Shown: positions 45,753-55,167, numbered from the stretch's first letter. The stretch: DNA of 64,000 nt from Mycobacterium palustre (GCF_002101785.1 NZ_LQPJ01000098.1:108119-172118); one strand, 5' to 3'. Numbers and translations: made by a program. The notes: generated from the letters alone by a model not told the origin.

Positions 45753-46646
45753 ATGGCAATTCACGAGCCGATCCGGCATGTGGAGCGTGCCGTCGCCGAC
45801 CCACCGCGCCCGCGTCGCACCCGGCGGCGCGGGCTGGGCATCGACGAGGGCTTGATGGGCGTGGCGCTGCTGGCCGGCCCGGCGAACGTGATCATGCAGC
45901 TGGCGCGGCCCGGTGTCGGTTACGGGGTGCTGGAGAGCCGCGTCGAAAGCGGTCGGGTGGACCTGCATCCGATCAAGCGGGCGCGCACCACCTTCACCTA
46001 CCTCGCCGTGGCCACCGCGGGCAGCGAGGCGCAGAAGGAGGCCTTCCGCCGGGCGGTGAACCGGGCCCACGCGCAGGTGTATTCCACCCCGGAAAGCCCG
46101 GTGTCCTACAACGCCTTCGACGTGGACCTGCAGCTGCGGGTGGGCGCCTGCCTGTACAAGGGCGGGGTCGACGTCTACCGGATGTTCGTCGGCGAGCTCG
46201 ACGGCGAGGACGCCGACCGCCATTACCGCGAGGGCATGGCGCTGGGCACCACCCTGCAGGTGCCGGCCGAGCGCTGGCCGGCCGACCGGGCCGCCTTCGA
46301 CCGCTACTGGCAGGAGTCGCTGGCGAAGGTGCACATCGACGACGCCGTCCGCGAATACCTGTATCCGATTGCGGCGGGCCGCATTCCGGGGCTGCGGCTG
46401 CCCGGGCGCCTGCAGCGCCTGCTGGACGACTTCGGCTTGCTGATCACCACGGGCTTTCTGCCGCAGCGATTCCGGGACGAGATGCGGTTGCCGTGGGACG
46501 ACGCACGGCAGCGGCGCTTCGACCGGCTGATCGCCGTCCTGCGCGTCGCCAACCGCGCGATGCCGCGGTTCGTCCGGCGGTTCCCGTTCAACGTCCTGCT
46601 CGCCGACGTCGACCGCCGCATCAGGACGGGGCGTCCCCTGGTTTAG
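45753..46646 (+). CDS. oxygenase MpaB/DUF2236 family protein (Rv0276 type)
   Basis: 297 residues, DUF2236 family (Rv0276, 306 aa), related to rubber oxygenase Lcp and fungal MpaB, which hold a b-type haem and oxidatively cleave isoprenoids. Family blocks are LMGVALLAGPANVIMQLARPGVGYGV, RARTTFTYLAVATAG, and LWVHACLYKG-like 'LQLRVGACLYKGGVDVYRMFVGEL'. The cytoplasmic or membrane location is uncertain. AGGAAGG precedes the ATG. Confidence 0.88.
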   Translation: MAIHEPIRHVERAVADPPRPRRTRRRGLGIDEGLMGVALLAGPANVIMQLARPGVGYGVLESRVESGRVDLHPIKRARTTFTYLAVATAGSEAQKEAFRRAVNRAHAQVYSTPESPVSYNAFDVDLQLRVGACLYKGGVDVYRMFVGELDGEDADRHYREGMALGTTLQVPAERWPADRAAFDRYWQESLAKVHIDDAVREYLYPIAAGRIPGLRLPGRLQRLLDDFGLLITTGFLPQRFRDEMRLPWDDARQRRFDRLIAVLRVANRAMPRFVRRFPFNVLLADVDRRIRTGRPLV

Positions 46647-46650
46647 CCCG

Positions 46651-47196
46651 TTACCGCCGCCGCGGCAGTGCGCGGTCGGCGCCACAGGCCACGGCCCAGC
46701 CGAGAAGCCCGGCCGCCAGCCCGAAGCCCAGATGAAACAGCGCCTTTTCGGTCATCCCGACCGTCACGGACGCCGACCAGTACCGGCCGCCGATCGCCGC
46801 GGCGGCCGGGCCGGCCAGCGCGACCAGGTGGGTCGGGGCGGCCGCAACCACCACGGGCCATCGCCGCCGGCCCGCCGCCGCCGATACCGCATACAGCAGG
46901 ACGGCCGCGGCCAGGTACCGCGAACCGTCCCACGGTCCGGGCACCAGGTGCCACCCCAGTGTCGTCCACGTCGCGGCCGCCCCGACCGCAAGGACCGCCG
47001 CGCGCGTGCGGGCGGTCAGGACGACGGCCACCAGCAGGCTCAGCCATACCAGGCCGCGATGGCCGGGCAGTCCCATCGGCATGCGCAGGTCGGCCGCGGC
47101 GACGATTCCGGCGACGGCGAGCGCGGGGAAGACGACGTCGCGCGCAACCGGCCAGCCGGCCGCCGCGCGGCGCGCCCGTGGTAGCGGCACGGTCAC
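46651..47196 (-). CDS. hypothetical multi-pass membrane protein
   Basis: About 181 residues from a GTG at 47196 (47190 also possible; neither has a strong ribosome site). Five to six hydrophobic segments alternate with short Arg-rich loops, and the chain ends GADRALPRRR. Convergent with the MpaB-like gene (4-bp gap), divergent from the lipoprotein gene. No family recognised. Confidence 0.65.
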   Translation of the reverse strand: MTVPLPRARRAAAGWPVARDVVFPALAVAGIVAAADLRMPMGLPGHRGLVWLSLLVAVVLTARTRAAVLAVGAAATWTTLGWHLVPGPWDGSRYLAAAVLLYAVSAAAGRRRWPVVVAAAPTHLVALAGPAAAAIGGRYWSASVTVGMTEKALFHLGFGLAAGLLGWAVACGADRALPRRR

Positions 47197-47302
47197 CGCT
47201 TCACGGTAGAGCCGCGGCGCGCGTGCCGACAAGCTCGGTTGCGGAAGCGGGGGGCGGATATCCTCCTTGAATGCGTACCGATGCGGCCCATAAGGACCGC
47301 TG

Positions 47303-47737
47303 ATGCGGTCGATCGGTGCGCGCGTTCGCGTGGCGGTGCTGGCGGCGCAGCTGTCCGCGGCCGCCCTGGGCGGTTGCGCGGGCCGTGAGGCCAGCGCCGC
47401 CCTCGTCGCCGTCCGCGAGAACGGCGCCGTCCTCGCCACCTTCGCGCTGCCGCGGTTGAGGGACCTGCCGCAGCTCGAGATCGCGACGCCGCAGTCGCGC
47501 GGGGCGCAGGTCCAGCGGGGACCGTCGGTGCGGTCCGTTCTCGAGGCGGGGGGCGCCACCGCTGTCGAACGGGTGCGCGTCGAGGGGCGCGACCCGGCCC
47601 AGACGCTGATCGCCGCCGAGATCGGACAACGCGTGATCCTGGACATCACCAAACGCGAGACGCTCAAGCTCGCCGGGCCGCAGCTGCCCGTCGACCGCTG
47701 GGTGCGCGACGTCACCGCCCTGGTCGTCAACCCGTGA
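47303..47737 (+). CDS. putative lipoprotein with molybdopterin-oxidoreductase-like fold
   Basis: 144 residues. The signal peptide ends in a lipobox with Cys25 (AALGGC). The mature domain has LPRLRDLPQLEIAT and RGPSVRSVLEAGGAT, which resemble the sulfite-oxidase-fold (oxidoreductase molybdopterin-binding) pattern of small SUOX-like proteins, but no cofactor Cys is visible. AAGGAC lies 6 nt before the ATG. Its TGA overlaps the next gene's GTG (GTGA, 47734-47737), so the two are translationally coupled. Confidence 0.7.
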   Translation: MRSIGARVRVAVLAAQLSAAALGGCAGREASAALVAVRENGAVLATFALPRLRDLPQLEIATPQSRGAQVQRGPSVRSVLEAGGATAVERVRVEGRDPAQTLIAAEIGQRVILDITKRETLKLAGPQLPVDRWVRDVTALVVNP

Positions 47738-48507
47738 CCGCGTTGGCGGGCGTCGATCTGCTGATCGGCATCGACGACACCGATGACCTTTCCAGCCCGG
47801 GCACGGGTCGACGCGCCAGGGCGCTGCTGCGCGAGTTAGAAGCCGCGGGGCTCGGGGCGGCCGCCGCGGCGACGCGCCACCAGCTGCTGGTCGACGATCG
47901 GATCCCTTATACGTCGCACAATTCCAGTGCCTGCCTGGCGCTGCGCAGCCCGCGGAAAGATCCCGGCGCCGTGCGCCATCGCGTCATCGAACTGGCGGCA
48001 AGATTTCTCGAACGGGTCTGTCCGCCCGATGCCGACCCCGGCCTGGCCGTGGCCACCCCGGGCGAGATCGCGGACGCGGTGTTGATGGATTTCGGTCGCC
48101 GGGCCAAACGAGAAGTGCTGTGCGCCAAGCAAGCTCGTCAATGCGCCGCCGCCGCCGGTATCCACCTGTCCGGGCACGGCGGGACGGAAGGCGGCGTCAT
48201 CGGGGCGTTGGCCGCCGTCGGGCTGCACCTTTCCGGCGACGACGGGCTCTTCATCACCCTGCCCGGCCTCGAGGCGCTTCCCCATGTGGCCACGCTCGAG
48301 AGTTTGCGCGCGCTTGTCCCCATCGACGACGCGCGCGATGGCCGAAATCGCCGGCCCCACCCCGCAGAGCCGATCGAGCTGGGTGACTGGGTGCGGCCGG
48401 TGCTCTTGGGCGGTCGCGCCGTTTTGCTCCTCGAGGCACCCCGCCGGCAACCGGACGGGCGCCGGCGCTGGCGAACCGCCCCCCGGGCGGTCGTCAAACG
48501 GCATTGA
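47734..48507 (+). CDS. TiaS-like (tRNA-Ile2 agmatinylcytidine synthetase-like) domain protein
   Basis: 257 residues. The N-terminus has IGIDDTDDLSSPGTG (~11-25), the signature of the archaeal TiaS kinase-like domain (GIDDTDSP...), then IPYTSHNSSACLAL (~57-70) where TiaS has VPWKTRGNAAVAL. Near ~148 is GHGGTEGGVIGALAAVGL, matching TiaS GGIGTIGALAAIG. The OB-fold and zinc ribbon of TiaS (about 420 aa) are absent. Bacteria modify this tRNA with lysidine (TilS), so the role must differ. The GTG start overlaps the upstream lipoprotein stop. Confidence 0.72.
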   Translation: MTALAGVDLLIGIDDTDDLSSPGTGRRARALLRELEAAGLGAAAAATRHQLLVDDRIPYTSHNSSACLALRSPRKDPGAVRHRVIELAARFLERVCPPDADPGLAVATPGEIADAVLMDFGRRAKREVLCAKQARQCAAAAGIHLSGHGGTEGGVIGALAAVGLHLSGDDGLFITLPGLEALPHVATLESLRALVPIDDARDGRNRRPHPAEPIELGDWVRPVLLGGRAVLLLEAPRRQPDGRRRWRTAPRAVVKRH

Positions 48508-48637
48508 CTTCCGCAGCATTCGGAAATAATCGGCTCTTTATTCCGCAGATGCGAACTAATATCGTCTATGTCGTCGCATAGCGGGATTTGGCTCGCCCGC
48601 TGGCCTGGCGGACAGGTCCGGAAAGGGGGTCGGCGCC

Positions 48638-48946
48638 GTGGTCTTGCGTGTTCTTCCCGAGGGGCTCATGGCGACCAGCGCCGCCGTGGAGGCGATCGCC
48701 GCCCGGCTGGGGGCCGCGCATGCGGCGGCGGCCCCGGCGATCGCGGCGGTGGTGCCCCCGGCGATCGACCCGGTGTCGCTGCAGGCGGCCGCGGAGTTCA
48801 GCGAGCAGGGTGCGCAGCACACCGAAGCGGTTGCCAAAGGCGTCGAGGTGTTGGGTCGCGCCGGCATCGGGGTCGGTGCGGCCGCAACCAACTACGCCAC
48901 CGGGGACGCGGCGGCCGCGGCGGCGTATCTGCCCACAGTGGGCTAA
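48638..48946 (+). CDS. PE family protein, PE5 paralog
   Basis: 102 residues, the same length as PE5 at 62626-62934 and very similar ([31 protein letters not shown] against [31 protein letters not shown]). It is a bare PE domain of two helices. The GTG at 48638 is chosen by alignment to PE5; GAAAGGGGG lies ~10 nt upstream. It should form a heterodimer with the PPE protein coded 2 nt downstream and be exported by a type VII system, probably ESX-3. Confidence 0.88.
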   Translation: MVLRVLPEGLMATSAAVEAIAARLGAAHAAAAPAIAAVVPPAIDPVSLQAAAEFSEQGAQHTEAVAKGVEVLGRAGIGVGAAATNYATGDAAAAAAYLPTVG

Positions 48947-48948
48947 CG

Positions 48949-50520
48949 ATGGTCTGGCCGGTGTGGATGGCGTTCCCGCCCGAGGTGCACTCCGCGCTGC
49001 TCAGCACGGGGCCCGGGCCGGGGCCGCTGCTGGCGGCGGCCCAAACATGGATCGGACTGAGCGCCGAATACGATTCGGCCGCAACGGAATTGACCGCCGC
49101 ACTGGCGGGCGCCCAGTCGGTGTGGGACGGCCCCACCGCCGAAACCTACGTCGCCGCCCACGGGCCGTACCTGGCGTGGCTGATGCTGGCCAGCACGCTC
49201 AGCGCGCAAGCCGCCGCGCAACACCAGGCGGTGGCGGCGGCCTACAGCGCGGCGCTGGCCGAGATGCCCACGCTGGCCGAGCTGGCGCTCAACCACGCGA
49301 CCCACGCGGCGTTGGTGGCCACGAACTTCTTTGGCGTCAACACCATTCCGATCGCGGCGAACGAAGCCGACTATGCACGGATGTGGACCCAGGCCGCGAC
49401 CACCATGAACACCTACCAGCTGACGGCGGCCGCGAACACCGGCAAAGCCGGCGGGGGAAGCGGCGGCGGCACGGGCACGGGCACCGGCGGGAAAGGCGGC
49501 GGGAAAGGCGGCGGGAAAGGCGGCGGAGGCGGTGGTGGCGGCGGCGGGAACGGCTCGTTTCAGCTGCCGACGCCCGAGGAGATCTGGCAGATGCTGTTCG
49601 GCCCCGACGGTGAGCGGATCCCCGGCCAGGGCCAGCCCAACTGGGACGCCCTGCAATACCTGCAGAACGTGTCCAACTTCATCCAGGGCAACCAGCAGGC
49701 CATCGCCTACCTGCAAACCAACCTCCCGAATGCCCTCAACAACCCGGCCCAGCTCTCCGCCCTGGCCGGCTACTTCGTCGCGTGGCAGACCTTCCGGGCG
49801 GTCAACTGGACGCTGCGGACGCTGCGGTTTTTGATCCAGACGTCGCCGTTGCTGCTGTCGGTGGGTCTCAACATGGCCATCACCAGCCTGGGCTCGGTGG
49901 CGGGGCTGGCGGGCCTGGCCGGTTTGGCCGGCGTGCCGCTGCCGGTGACCGCCGGCGCGCCGGCGCCGATCCCCGCGGGGGGCGGGCCACAACCCTGGCT
50001 TCTGCCCGCGATCGCGCCGGTGATCGCCGCGCCCGCGGCGCCGGTGGCGGCGCCCGCGGCGCCCGCCCCCGCGTCGCCGGCCGCTACGGTCACCGCGCCG
50101 CAACCGGTGAGTGGCGCCGAGGGTTTCGGCTACCTGGTGGGCCCCGGTCCCGACCTCGGGCCCTCGGTCTATGCCGGCGCCACGCTCGCGGCGCCGGCGC
50201 GGGAGGCCAGCGAGGCAACGGCGCCGGCGGTAGCCGCAGGGCGGGAAGAGGGCCGGCAGCACCGTCGGCGCTCGGCGGTGATCGACCGCGGCTACCGCTA
50301 CGAATACCTCGACGCCGACGCTGACGACGGCGCCTGCGCCCCGGAGCCGTACGGGCGTGCGGCCTCGCAACGGGGTGCCGGAGCGCTGGGGTTTGCCGGC
50401 ACGCTGCCCGCGGCGGGGCTGCGGCCGGCGGGGCTGACCACGATGCCCGGCGACGCCTTCGGCGCGGGCCCGCGGATGCCGATGGTGCCGCGCGGCCGCG
50501 ATACCGCCTCCGACGCCTGA
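48949..50520 (+). CDS. PPE family protein with poly-Gly linker
   Basis: 523 residues. PPE domain (~1-175): [19 protein letters not shown], WxG turn [31 protein letters not shown] very unusual Gly/Lys linker follows (~180-205, three 12-bp repeats at 49489-49524). Then a helical segment, an Ala/Pro-rich stretch, and the conserved C-terminus YRYEYLD...LGFAGT. The PPW end motif PxxPxxW is degenerate (PMVPRGR, no Trp). It pairs with the preceding PE gene. The pair looks like a duplicate of PE5-PPE4. Confidence 0.88.
   Translation: MVWPVWMAFPPEVHSALLSTGPGPGPLLAAAQTWIGLSAEYDSAATELTAALAGAQSVWDGPTAETYVAAHGPYLAWLMLASTLSAQAAAQHQAVAAAYSAALAEMPTLAELALNHATHAALVATNFFGVNTIPIAANEADYARMWTQAATTMNTYQLTAAANTGKAGGGSGGGTGTGTGGKGGGKGGGKGGGGGGGGGGNGSFQLPTPEEIWQMLFGPDGERIPGQGQPNWDALQYLQNVSNFIQGNQQAIAYLQTNLPNALNNPAQLSALAGYFVAWQTFRAVNWTLRTLRFLIQTSPLLLSVGLNMAITSLGSVAGLAGLAGLAGVPLPVTAGAPAPIPAGGGPQPWLLPAIAPVIAAPAAPVAAPAAPAPASPAATVTAPQPVSGAEGFGYLVGPGPDLGPSVYAGATLAAPAREASEATAPAVAAGREEGRQHRRRSAVIDRGYRYEYLDADADDGACAPEPYGRAASQRGAGALGFAGTLPAAGLRPAGLTTMPGDAFGAGPRMPMVPRGRDTASDA
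49489..49524 (+). repeat. 3 x 12-bp tandem repeat coding Gly-Gly-Lys-Gly
   Basis: GGGAAAGGCGGC repeated three times perfectly (49489-49500, 49501-49512, 49513-49524), followed by a poly-Gly run. It lies within the PPE linker; copy number is a likely site of strain variation. Confidence 0.9.
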
Positions 50521-50596
50521 ACCGCGCCGCCGAGGCGGGGCTGACAACCCTTCCAGCCACTCCGGCAACGAGTTGCAAACCGGCGCGCCCTAGCGA

Positions 50597-50617
50597 TAAT
50601 GAAAACCATGTTCATTA
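50597..50617 (+). promoter_or_regulatory. Zur-type box upstream of the PPE3-like gene
   Basis: TAATGAA (50597-50603) and TTCATTA (50611-50617) are perfect 7-bp arms with a 7-nt centre (AACCATG). This matches the TGAAAA-N3-TTTTCA class of mycobacterial Zur sites. It ends 19 bp before the PPE ATG at 50637, in promoter position. Confidence 0.7.
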
Positions 50618-50636
50618 GTGCTGGCGGCGGCGAAGC

Positions 50637-52346
50637 ATGACCGCGCCCGTCTGGATGGCGTCGCCACCGGAGGTGCACTCGGCCCTCCTCAGCGGCGGTC
50701 CGGGGCCGGGGTCCCTGTTGAGCGCGGCGGGCGCCTGGAACTCGCTGAGCGCCGAATACGCCTCGGCGGCGGACGAACTCGTCGCCGTGCTCGCCGCGGT
50801 GCGGGCCGGCGCGTGGGAGGGCCCGAGCGCCGAGTCGTATGTGGCCGCGCACGCCCCCTTCGTGGCATGGTTGGCCCGGGCCAGCGCCGACAGCGCGGCC
50901 GCCGCCGCCGCCCACGAGGCCATGGCGGCGGCCTACGCCGCGGCCCTGGCGGCGATGCCGACGCTGGCCGAACTGGCCGCCAACCACGTCGTCCACGGGG
51001 TGCTGGTCGCGACCAACTTCTTCGGCGTCAACACCGTCCCGATCGCGCTCAACGAGGCCGACTACGCGCGGATGTGGGTCCAGGCCGCCACCACGATGGC
51101 CACCTATCAAGCGGTATCGAGCGCCACGGTGGCGTCGACGCCGCAGACCGGCCCGGCGCCGCAGATCCTGAAGTCCGACGCGCCCGCCCGGTCGTCGGCG
51201 GCGCCCAATCCCCTGCTGGGGCTCCGGCAGCAGATCTCGCAGGACCTCGAAGCGCTGTCGCAGGGCGACAACCCACTGAACCTCCCGCAGTGGCTCGTCG
51301 ACTTCCTGCAGAACGACCTGGGCATCGGGAACGTCCAACTCGCGCACGACCCCTTGGTCGACAACCCGCTCAACCAGCTCATCGCGCAGATCCTGCAGAG
51401 GTTCGGCGTGACGTGGGACCCGGCCGAGGGCACCGTCAACGGGCTCGAATACGACGCCTACGCGGACCCGAGCCAATCGATCTTCTATGTGGTCCGGTCC
51501 CTGGAAGTCCTCGAGGACATCGAACAGTTCGGCGTGTATCTGACGCAGAACCCGGTGCAGGCCTTTCAATACCTGGTCAGCCTGGAGCTGTTCGACTGGC
51601 CCCTGCACATCGAAGAAGTCGCCGCCTACGCTGCCACGCAGCCGGCCGCGGTCGCGCTCGCGGCCCCCGCGGTCGCCCCCGTGGGTGCGCTCGGCGGGTT
51701 AGGGGGACTGGCGGGACTGGCCGCGCTGCCCCAACCCGTCGTCGCACCGGCGCCTGCCCCCGCCGCGGTGCCGTCGCTGCCGCCGGTCGCCGCTATCGCT
51801 CCGACCACTGCGGCGCCGGCCGCGACGGTCGCCTCGGCGTCGCCCCCGGCGCCGGCGCCTGCCGGCCCGGCGGCCCCCGCGGGTCCGGCGCCGGCACCGC
51901 CGCCCGCCGCCGGGGCTTCGACGGCGTTTGTCCCCCCGTACGTGGCGGGGCCTCCGGGCATCGGGTTCGGCTCTGGAATGCCTGCCAGCGCGAGCTCTAG
52001 CGCAAAACGCAAGGCGCCGGAACCGGATGGCGCCGCCGCGGCGGCCGCGGCGAGCGCACGCGAGGCGGCCCGGGCGCGGCGGCGCCAGCGCCGGCGCCAA
52101 GCGCGGCGCGGCCACGGCGACGAATACCTGGACATGAACGTCGACGTCGATCCCGATTGGGCTACACCGGCGGACGACGCCCTGGCCTCGGATCGGGGTG
52201 CGGAAAATCTGGGATTCGCCGGCACCGCACGCAAACAGACCGCGGCCCAGGCGGCCGGATTGGCCACGCTGGCCGGGGACGAATTCGGCGGCGGCCCAAC
52301 GGCGCCGATGCTGCCGGGCACCTGGGACGCGGCGGACCCGGGGTGA
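50637..52346 (+). CDS. PPE family protein, PPE-PPW type (PPE3-like)
   Basis: 569 residues. PPE domain (~1-175) with [37 protein letters not shown] and [22 protein letters not shown] central region has helical stretches ([16 protein letters not shown]). An Ala/Pro linker leads to a basic C-terminal module ([27 protein letters not shown]) ending in PMLPGTW, the PxxPxxW of the PPW subfamily. In M. tuberculosis PPE3 (Rv0280) precedes Rv0281 and ESX-3 in the same way. A Zur-type box lies directly upstream, so zinc control is likely. Confidence 0.9.
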   Translation: MTAPVWMASPPEVHSALLSGGPGPGSLLSAAGAWNSLSAEYASAADELVAVLAAVRAGAWEGPSAESYVAAHAPFVAWLARASADSAAAAAAHEAMAAAYAAALAAMPTLAELAANHVVHGVLVATNFFGVNTVPIALNEADYARMWVQAATTMATYQAVSSATVASTPQTGPAPQILKSDAPARSSAAPNPLLGLRQQISQDLEALSQGDNPLNLPQWLVDFLQNDLGIGNVQLAHDPLVDNPLNQLIAQILQRFGVTWDPAEGTVNGLEYDAYADPSQSIFYVVRSLEVLEDIEQFGVYLTQNPVQAFQYLVSLELFDWPLHIEEVAAYAATQPAAVALAAPAVAPVGALGGLGGLAGLAALPQPVVAPAPAPAAVPSLPPVAAIAPTTAAPAATVASASPPAPAPAGPAAPAGPAPAPPPAAGASTAFVPPYVAGPPGIGFGSGMPASASSSAKRKAPEPDGAAAAAAASAREAARARRRQRRRQARRGHGDEYLDMNVDVDPDWATPADDALASDRGAENLGFAGTARKQTAAQAAGLATLAGDEFGGGPTAPMLPGTWDAADPG

Positions 52347-52381
52347 TCATCCGCGCGCGGGCCGCCGGTACTGTCGTCTGT

Positions 52382-53290
52382 GTGCGCGCTGAAGGTGATA
52401 CCTGGGACATCACAACGAGTGTCGGATCGACCGCCCTCTTCGTAGCGACCGCGCGGGCGCTGGAGGCGCAAAAGCCCGACCCGCTGGCGGTCGATCCGTA
52501 CGCGGAGCTGTTCTGCCGCGCGGTGGGCGGGCCCGCCGCCTACGTCCTCGACGGCAAGGCCCCCGACCATCCCCTCAAGACCGACGACTTCGGCGAGCAC
52601 TTCGTCAACTTTCAGGGCGCTCGCACCAAGTACTTCGACGAATACTTCCGCCGGGCCGCCGGCGCCGGCGTGCGGCAGGTGGTCGTCCTGGCCGCCGGCC
52701 TGGACTCCCGCGCCTACCGCCTGGACTGGCCCGCCGGCACGACGATCTTCGAGCTGGACCGCCCGCAGGTGCTCGACTTCAAGCGCGAGGTGCTCGCGGG
52801 CCACGGCGCCCGGCCGCGCGCCGAGCGTCGCGAGATCGCCGTCGACCTTCGCGACGACTGGCCACAAGCTCTGCGCGACAACGGGTTCCAACCGGCCGAG
52901 CCGTCCGCGTGGATCGCCGAGGGCCGGCTGATCTACCTGCCCGCCGCCGCCCAGGAGCAGCTGTTCACCGGCATCGACGGCCTGGCCGGCCGCGGCAGCC
53001 ACGCCGCGATCGAAGACGGCGCGCCGCTGCCGGCGGACGAGTTCGAGGCCAAGCTCGAAGAGGAACGCGCCGCGATGGCCGCCGGCGCCGAAGAGCGCCC
53101 GTTCTTCCAGCTCGTATACAACGAGCAGTGCGCCCCGGCCACCGAGTGGTTCGGCCGGCGCGGCTGGACGGCCGGCGGCACCCCCCTCGCCGACTACCTG
53201 CGGCAGGTCGGCCGCCCCGTGCCGGGCCCCGACACCGAGGCCGGGCCGATGATCGCCCGCAACACGCTGGTCAGCGCGGTCAGGGCCTGA
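52382..53290 (+). CDS. putative S-adenosylmethionine-dependent methyltransferase (Rv0281 type)
   Basis: 302 residues, as Rv0281. It belongs to the mycobacterial PPM1/LCMT-like methyltransferase group. Blocks: [36 protein letters not shown] (SAM motif I region), [16 protein letters not shown], and [21 protein letters not shown]. The GTG at 52382 is chosen because it reproduces the family start ([16 protein letters not shown]). The substrate is unknown. It keeps its M. tuberculosis position upstream of ESX-3 but is separated from eccA3 here by one more PPE gene. Confidence 0.9.
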   Translation: MRAEGDTWDITTSVGSTALFVATARALEAQKPDPLAVDPYAELFCRAVGGPAAYVLDGKAPDHPLKTDDFGEHFVNFQGARTKYFDEYFRRAAGAGVRQVVVLAAGLDSRAYRLDWPAGTTIFELDRPQVLDFKREVLAGHGARPRAERREIAVDLRDDWPQALRDNGFQPAEPSAWIAEGRLIYLPAAAQEQLFTGIDGLAGRGSHAAIEDGAPLPADEFEAKLEEERAAMAAGAEERPFFQLVYNEQCAPATEWFGRRGWTAGGTPLADYLRQVGRPVPGPDTEAGPMIARNTLVSAVRA

Positions 53291-53435
53291 TCGGCGGCCC
53301 GGTCGGGGGCGCCGAAAACCCAAACGCGGGAACTTTCTAAGCCCGGCCGCCGACTACTACCCTGCGCGCTCGCGACGCCGCCCGACAGCCCCGGCGGACG
53401 CCAGGTGCGGCGCGCTCGGGTAAGGAGTCGCAGCT

Positions 53436-54944
53436 ATGACCGCGCCGGTGTGGATGGCGTCGCCCCCCGAGGTCCATTCGGCTCAGCTGAGCAGCGGCCC
53501 CGGGCCGGGGGGCCTGTTGGCCGCCGCCGCCGGGTGGGATTCCCTCAGCGCCGCCTACGCCGAGACCGCCGACGAACTCACCGCGATCCTGGCCGCCGTG
53601 CAGGCCGGCGCGTGGGAAGGGCCCAGCGCCGAGCAGTACGTCGCCGCGCATGGTCCCTATTTGGCGTGGCTGACGAGGGCCAGCGCCGACAGCGCGGCGG
53701 CCGCCGCCAGCCACCAGACCGCCGCCGCCGCCTACACCGCGGCGCTGGCGGCGATGCCGACGCTGTTCGAGCTGGCCGCCAACCACGCGATCCACGCGGT
53801 CCTGCTGGCGACGAACTTCTTCGGGATCAACACCATCCCGATCGCGTTGAACGAGGCCGACTACGCGCGGATGTGGATCCAGGCGGCCACCACGATGGCC
53901 ACCTACCAGACCGTCTCCGGCACCGCGGTGGCCTCGGCGCCGCAGACCGATCCCGCGCCGCAGATCCTGCACGCCGCCGACGACGACAGCGGCGGCGACG
54001 ACGACAGCGGCGACATCATCGATAACGACGGCGGCGACCCGACGCAGTGGAGTTGGTGGGTGAACCGGGTCACCGAGATCACCCAGACCCTGGGCCGGGA
54101 CATCGAGGAGTTCCCCGAGAACCCCGCCGGGTCGATATCGGAGGTCGAGACCGACGTCCCGTTGCTGGTCGCCGACGAGGTCGGCCACGCCGGCGAAGTC
54201 CTCAGCACCTTCCCGCAGCTGCAGACGCTGGTGCCGCTCGCGATCGCCTCGGCGGCCGCCTCCGCCGGCGCGGGCGGCTTCGCCGGGATGGCCGGCCTGG
54301 CCGGGCTGGCCGGCATCCAGCCGCCGCCGGTCCCCGCCGCGGCCGCGCCGCCCGCGCCGCCGGCCGCGCCGGTATCCATGGGCCCGACCGTCGCGACCGC
54401 GGCCGCCCCCGGCCCGGCCCCGTCCTCGGCGCCGGCGACCGCCCCCGGCACCGCGGCTTCCGTCGCGCCCGCGGCCGGAGCCCCGCCCCCGCCGCCCGGA
54501 GGCACCGCAGCGGGCCCCTTCCCGTATCTGGTGGGCGGCCCGACCGCGGGATCCAGCATGGGAATCGGCAGCGGCGCGAGGCGCAAGGCCCCCGAACCCG
54601 AGGGCGCCGCGGCCCCGGCGGCGGCGGTGGCCGCGCGCCAGGAGGAACGGGCGCGCCGGCGCCGGCGGGCCGCGATGCACGACCACCACCGCGGTTATCG
54701 CTACGAGTTCGTGGACCCGGAGTGGGACGCGGGCGCGGAGCCGAGCCTCGACGCGGCGGCGACGACCGCGTCCGGGCGCGGCGCGGGGGTCGTCGGTTTC
54801 GCGGGCACGGCGCCGCGGGAGGCCGCCCCGGCGGCCGGGCTGGCGACGCTGCCCGGCGACGATTTCGGCGGCGGCCCCGCGATGCCGATGCTGCCGGGCA
54901 CGTGCGCGCGCCCGCCGTTTGATAATGAAAATGATTTTCAGTAA
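53436..54944 (+). CDS. PPE protein with displaced C-terminus ending in a Zur box
   Basis: 502 residues. The PPE domain closely matches the PPE3-like protein ([47 protein letters not shown]). An acidic insert ([21 protein letters not shown]) lies at ~178-198. The C-terminal module ([38 protein letters not shown]) is intact up to the PPW motif, where Trp is replaced by Cys. The last residues [10 protein letters not shown] are simply the translation of the downstream Zur box. AAGGAG lies ~8 nt before the ATG. It is an extra gene between the Rv0281 and eccA3 equivalents. Confidence 0.87.
   Translation: MTAPVWMASPPEVHSAQLSSGPGPGGLLAAAAGWDSLSAAYAETADELTAILAAVQAGAWEGPSAEQYVAAHGPYLAWLTRASADSAAAAASHQTAAAAYTAALAAMPTLFELAANHAIHAVLLATNFFGINTIPIALNEADYARMWIQAATTMATYQTVSGTAVASAPQTDPAPQILHAADDDSGGDDDSGDIIDNDGGDPTQWSWWVNRVTEITQTLGRDIEEFPENPAGSISEVETDVPLLVADEVGHAGEVLSTFPQLQTLVPLAIASAAASAGAGGFAGMAGLAGLAGIQPPPVPAAAAPPAPPAAPVSMGPTVATAAAPGPAPSSAPATAPGTAASVAPAAGAPPPPPGGTAAGPFPYLVGGPTAGSSMGIGSGARRKAPEPEGAAAPAAAVAARQEERARRRRRAAMHDHHRGYRYEFVDPEWDAGAEPSLDAAATTASGRGAGVVGFAGTAPREAAPAAGLATLPGDDFGGGPAMPMLPGTCARPPFDNENDFQ
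54923..54943 (+). promoter_or_regulatory. Zur box of the ESX-3 operon
   Basis: TGAAAATGATTTTCA (54926-54940) is a perfect palindrome with TAA/GTA flanks. ESX-3 in M. tuberculosis is repressed by Zur with zinc. The box overlaps the last six codons and stop of the upstream PPE gene. Confidence 0.82.
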
Positions 54945-55104
54945 GCTCCCTTGCGCCGAAGCTGAGAGGGCGCTGTCAATTGATCGGATGGGGGACGCAA
55001 ACCCGAAAGTGCGGCCAATGATGGGTCGTAGTTCCCGCAAATGCGGTGCTCAAAGCGAGCTGATGCGCCCGTCGCGGGTGGCCGGGCACGCCTCGACAAC
55101 AAGC

Positions 55105-55123
55105 TTAGGCAATGCTAACTTCA
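55105..55123 (+). promoter_or_regulatory. IdeR-type iron box of the ESX-3 operon
   Basis: TTAGGCAATGCTAACTTCA matches 14 of 19 positions of the IdeR consensus (TTAGGTTAGGCTAACCTAA), with both TTAGG and GCTAAC kept. It is 45 bp before the eccA3 start, so iron should repress the operon. Confidence 0.7.
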
Positions 55124-55167
55124 GGCGATTAGGTAAGGGGAGGCTACATAGATGAGAAGAAGCAGCC

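Noticed and set aside
48500..48600. Zur box upstream of the PE gene at 48638
   Set aside because: The GGAAATAA...TTTATTCC repeat does not match the TGAAAA-N3-TTTTCA class and is 90-115 bp away.
48568..48948. N-terminal extension of the PPE gene at 48949 back to 48568
   Set aside because: That stretch is the PE gene in another frame; the PPE alignment starts at the ATG at 48949 and the extension is Arg/Gly-rich noise.
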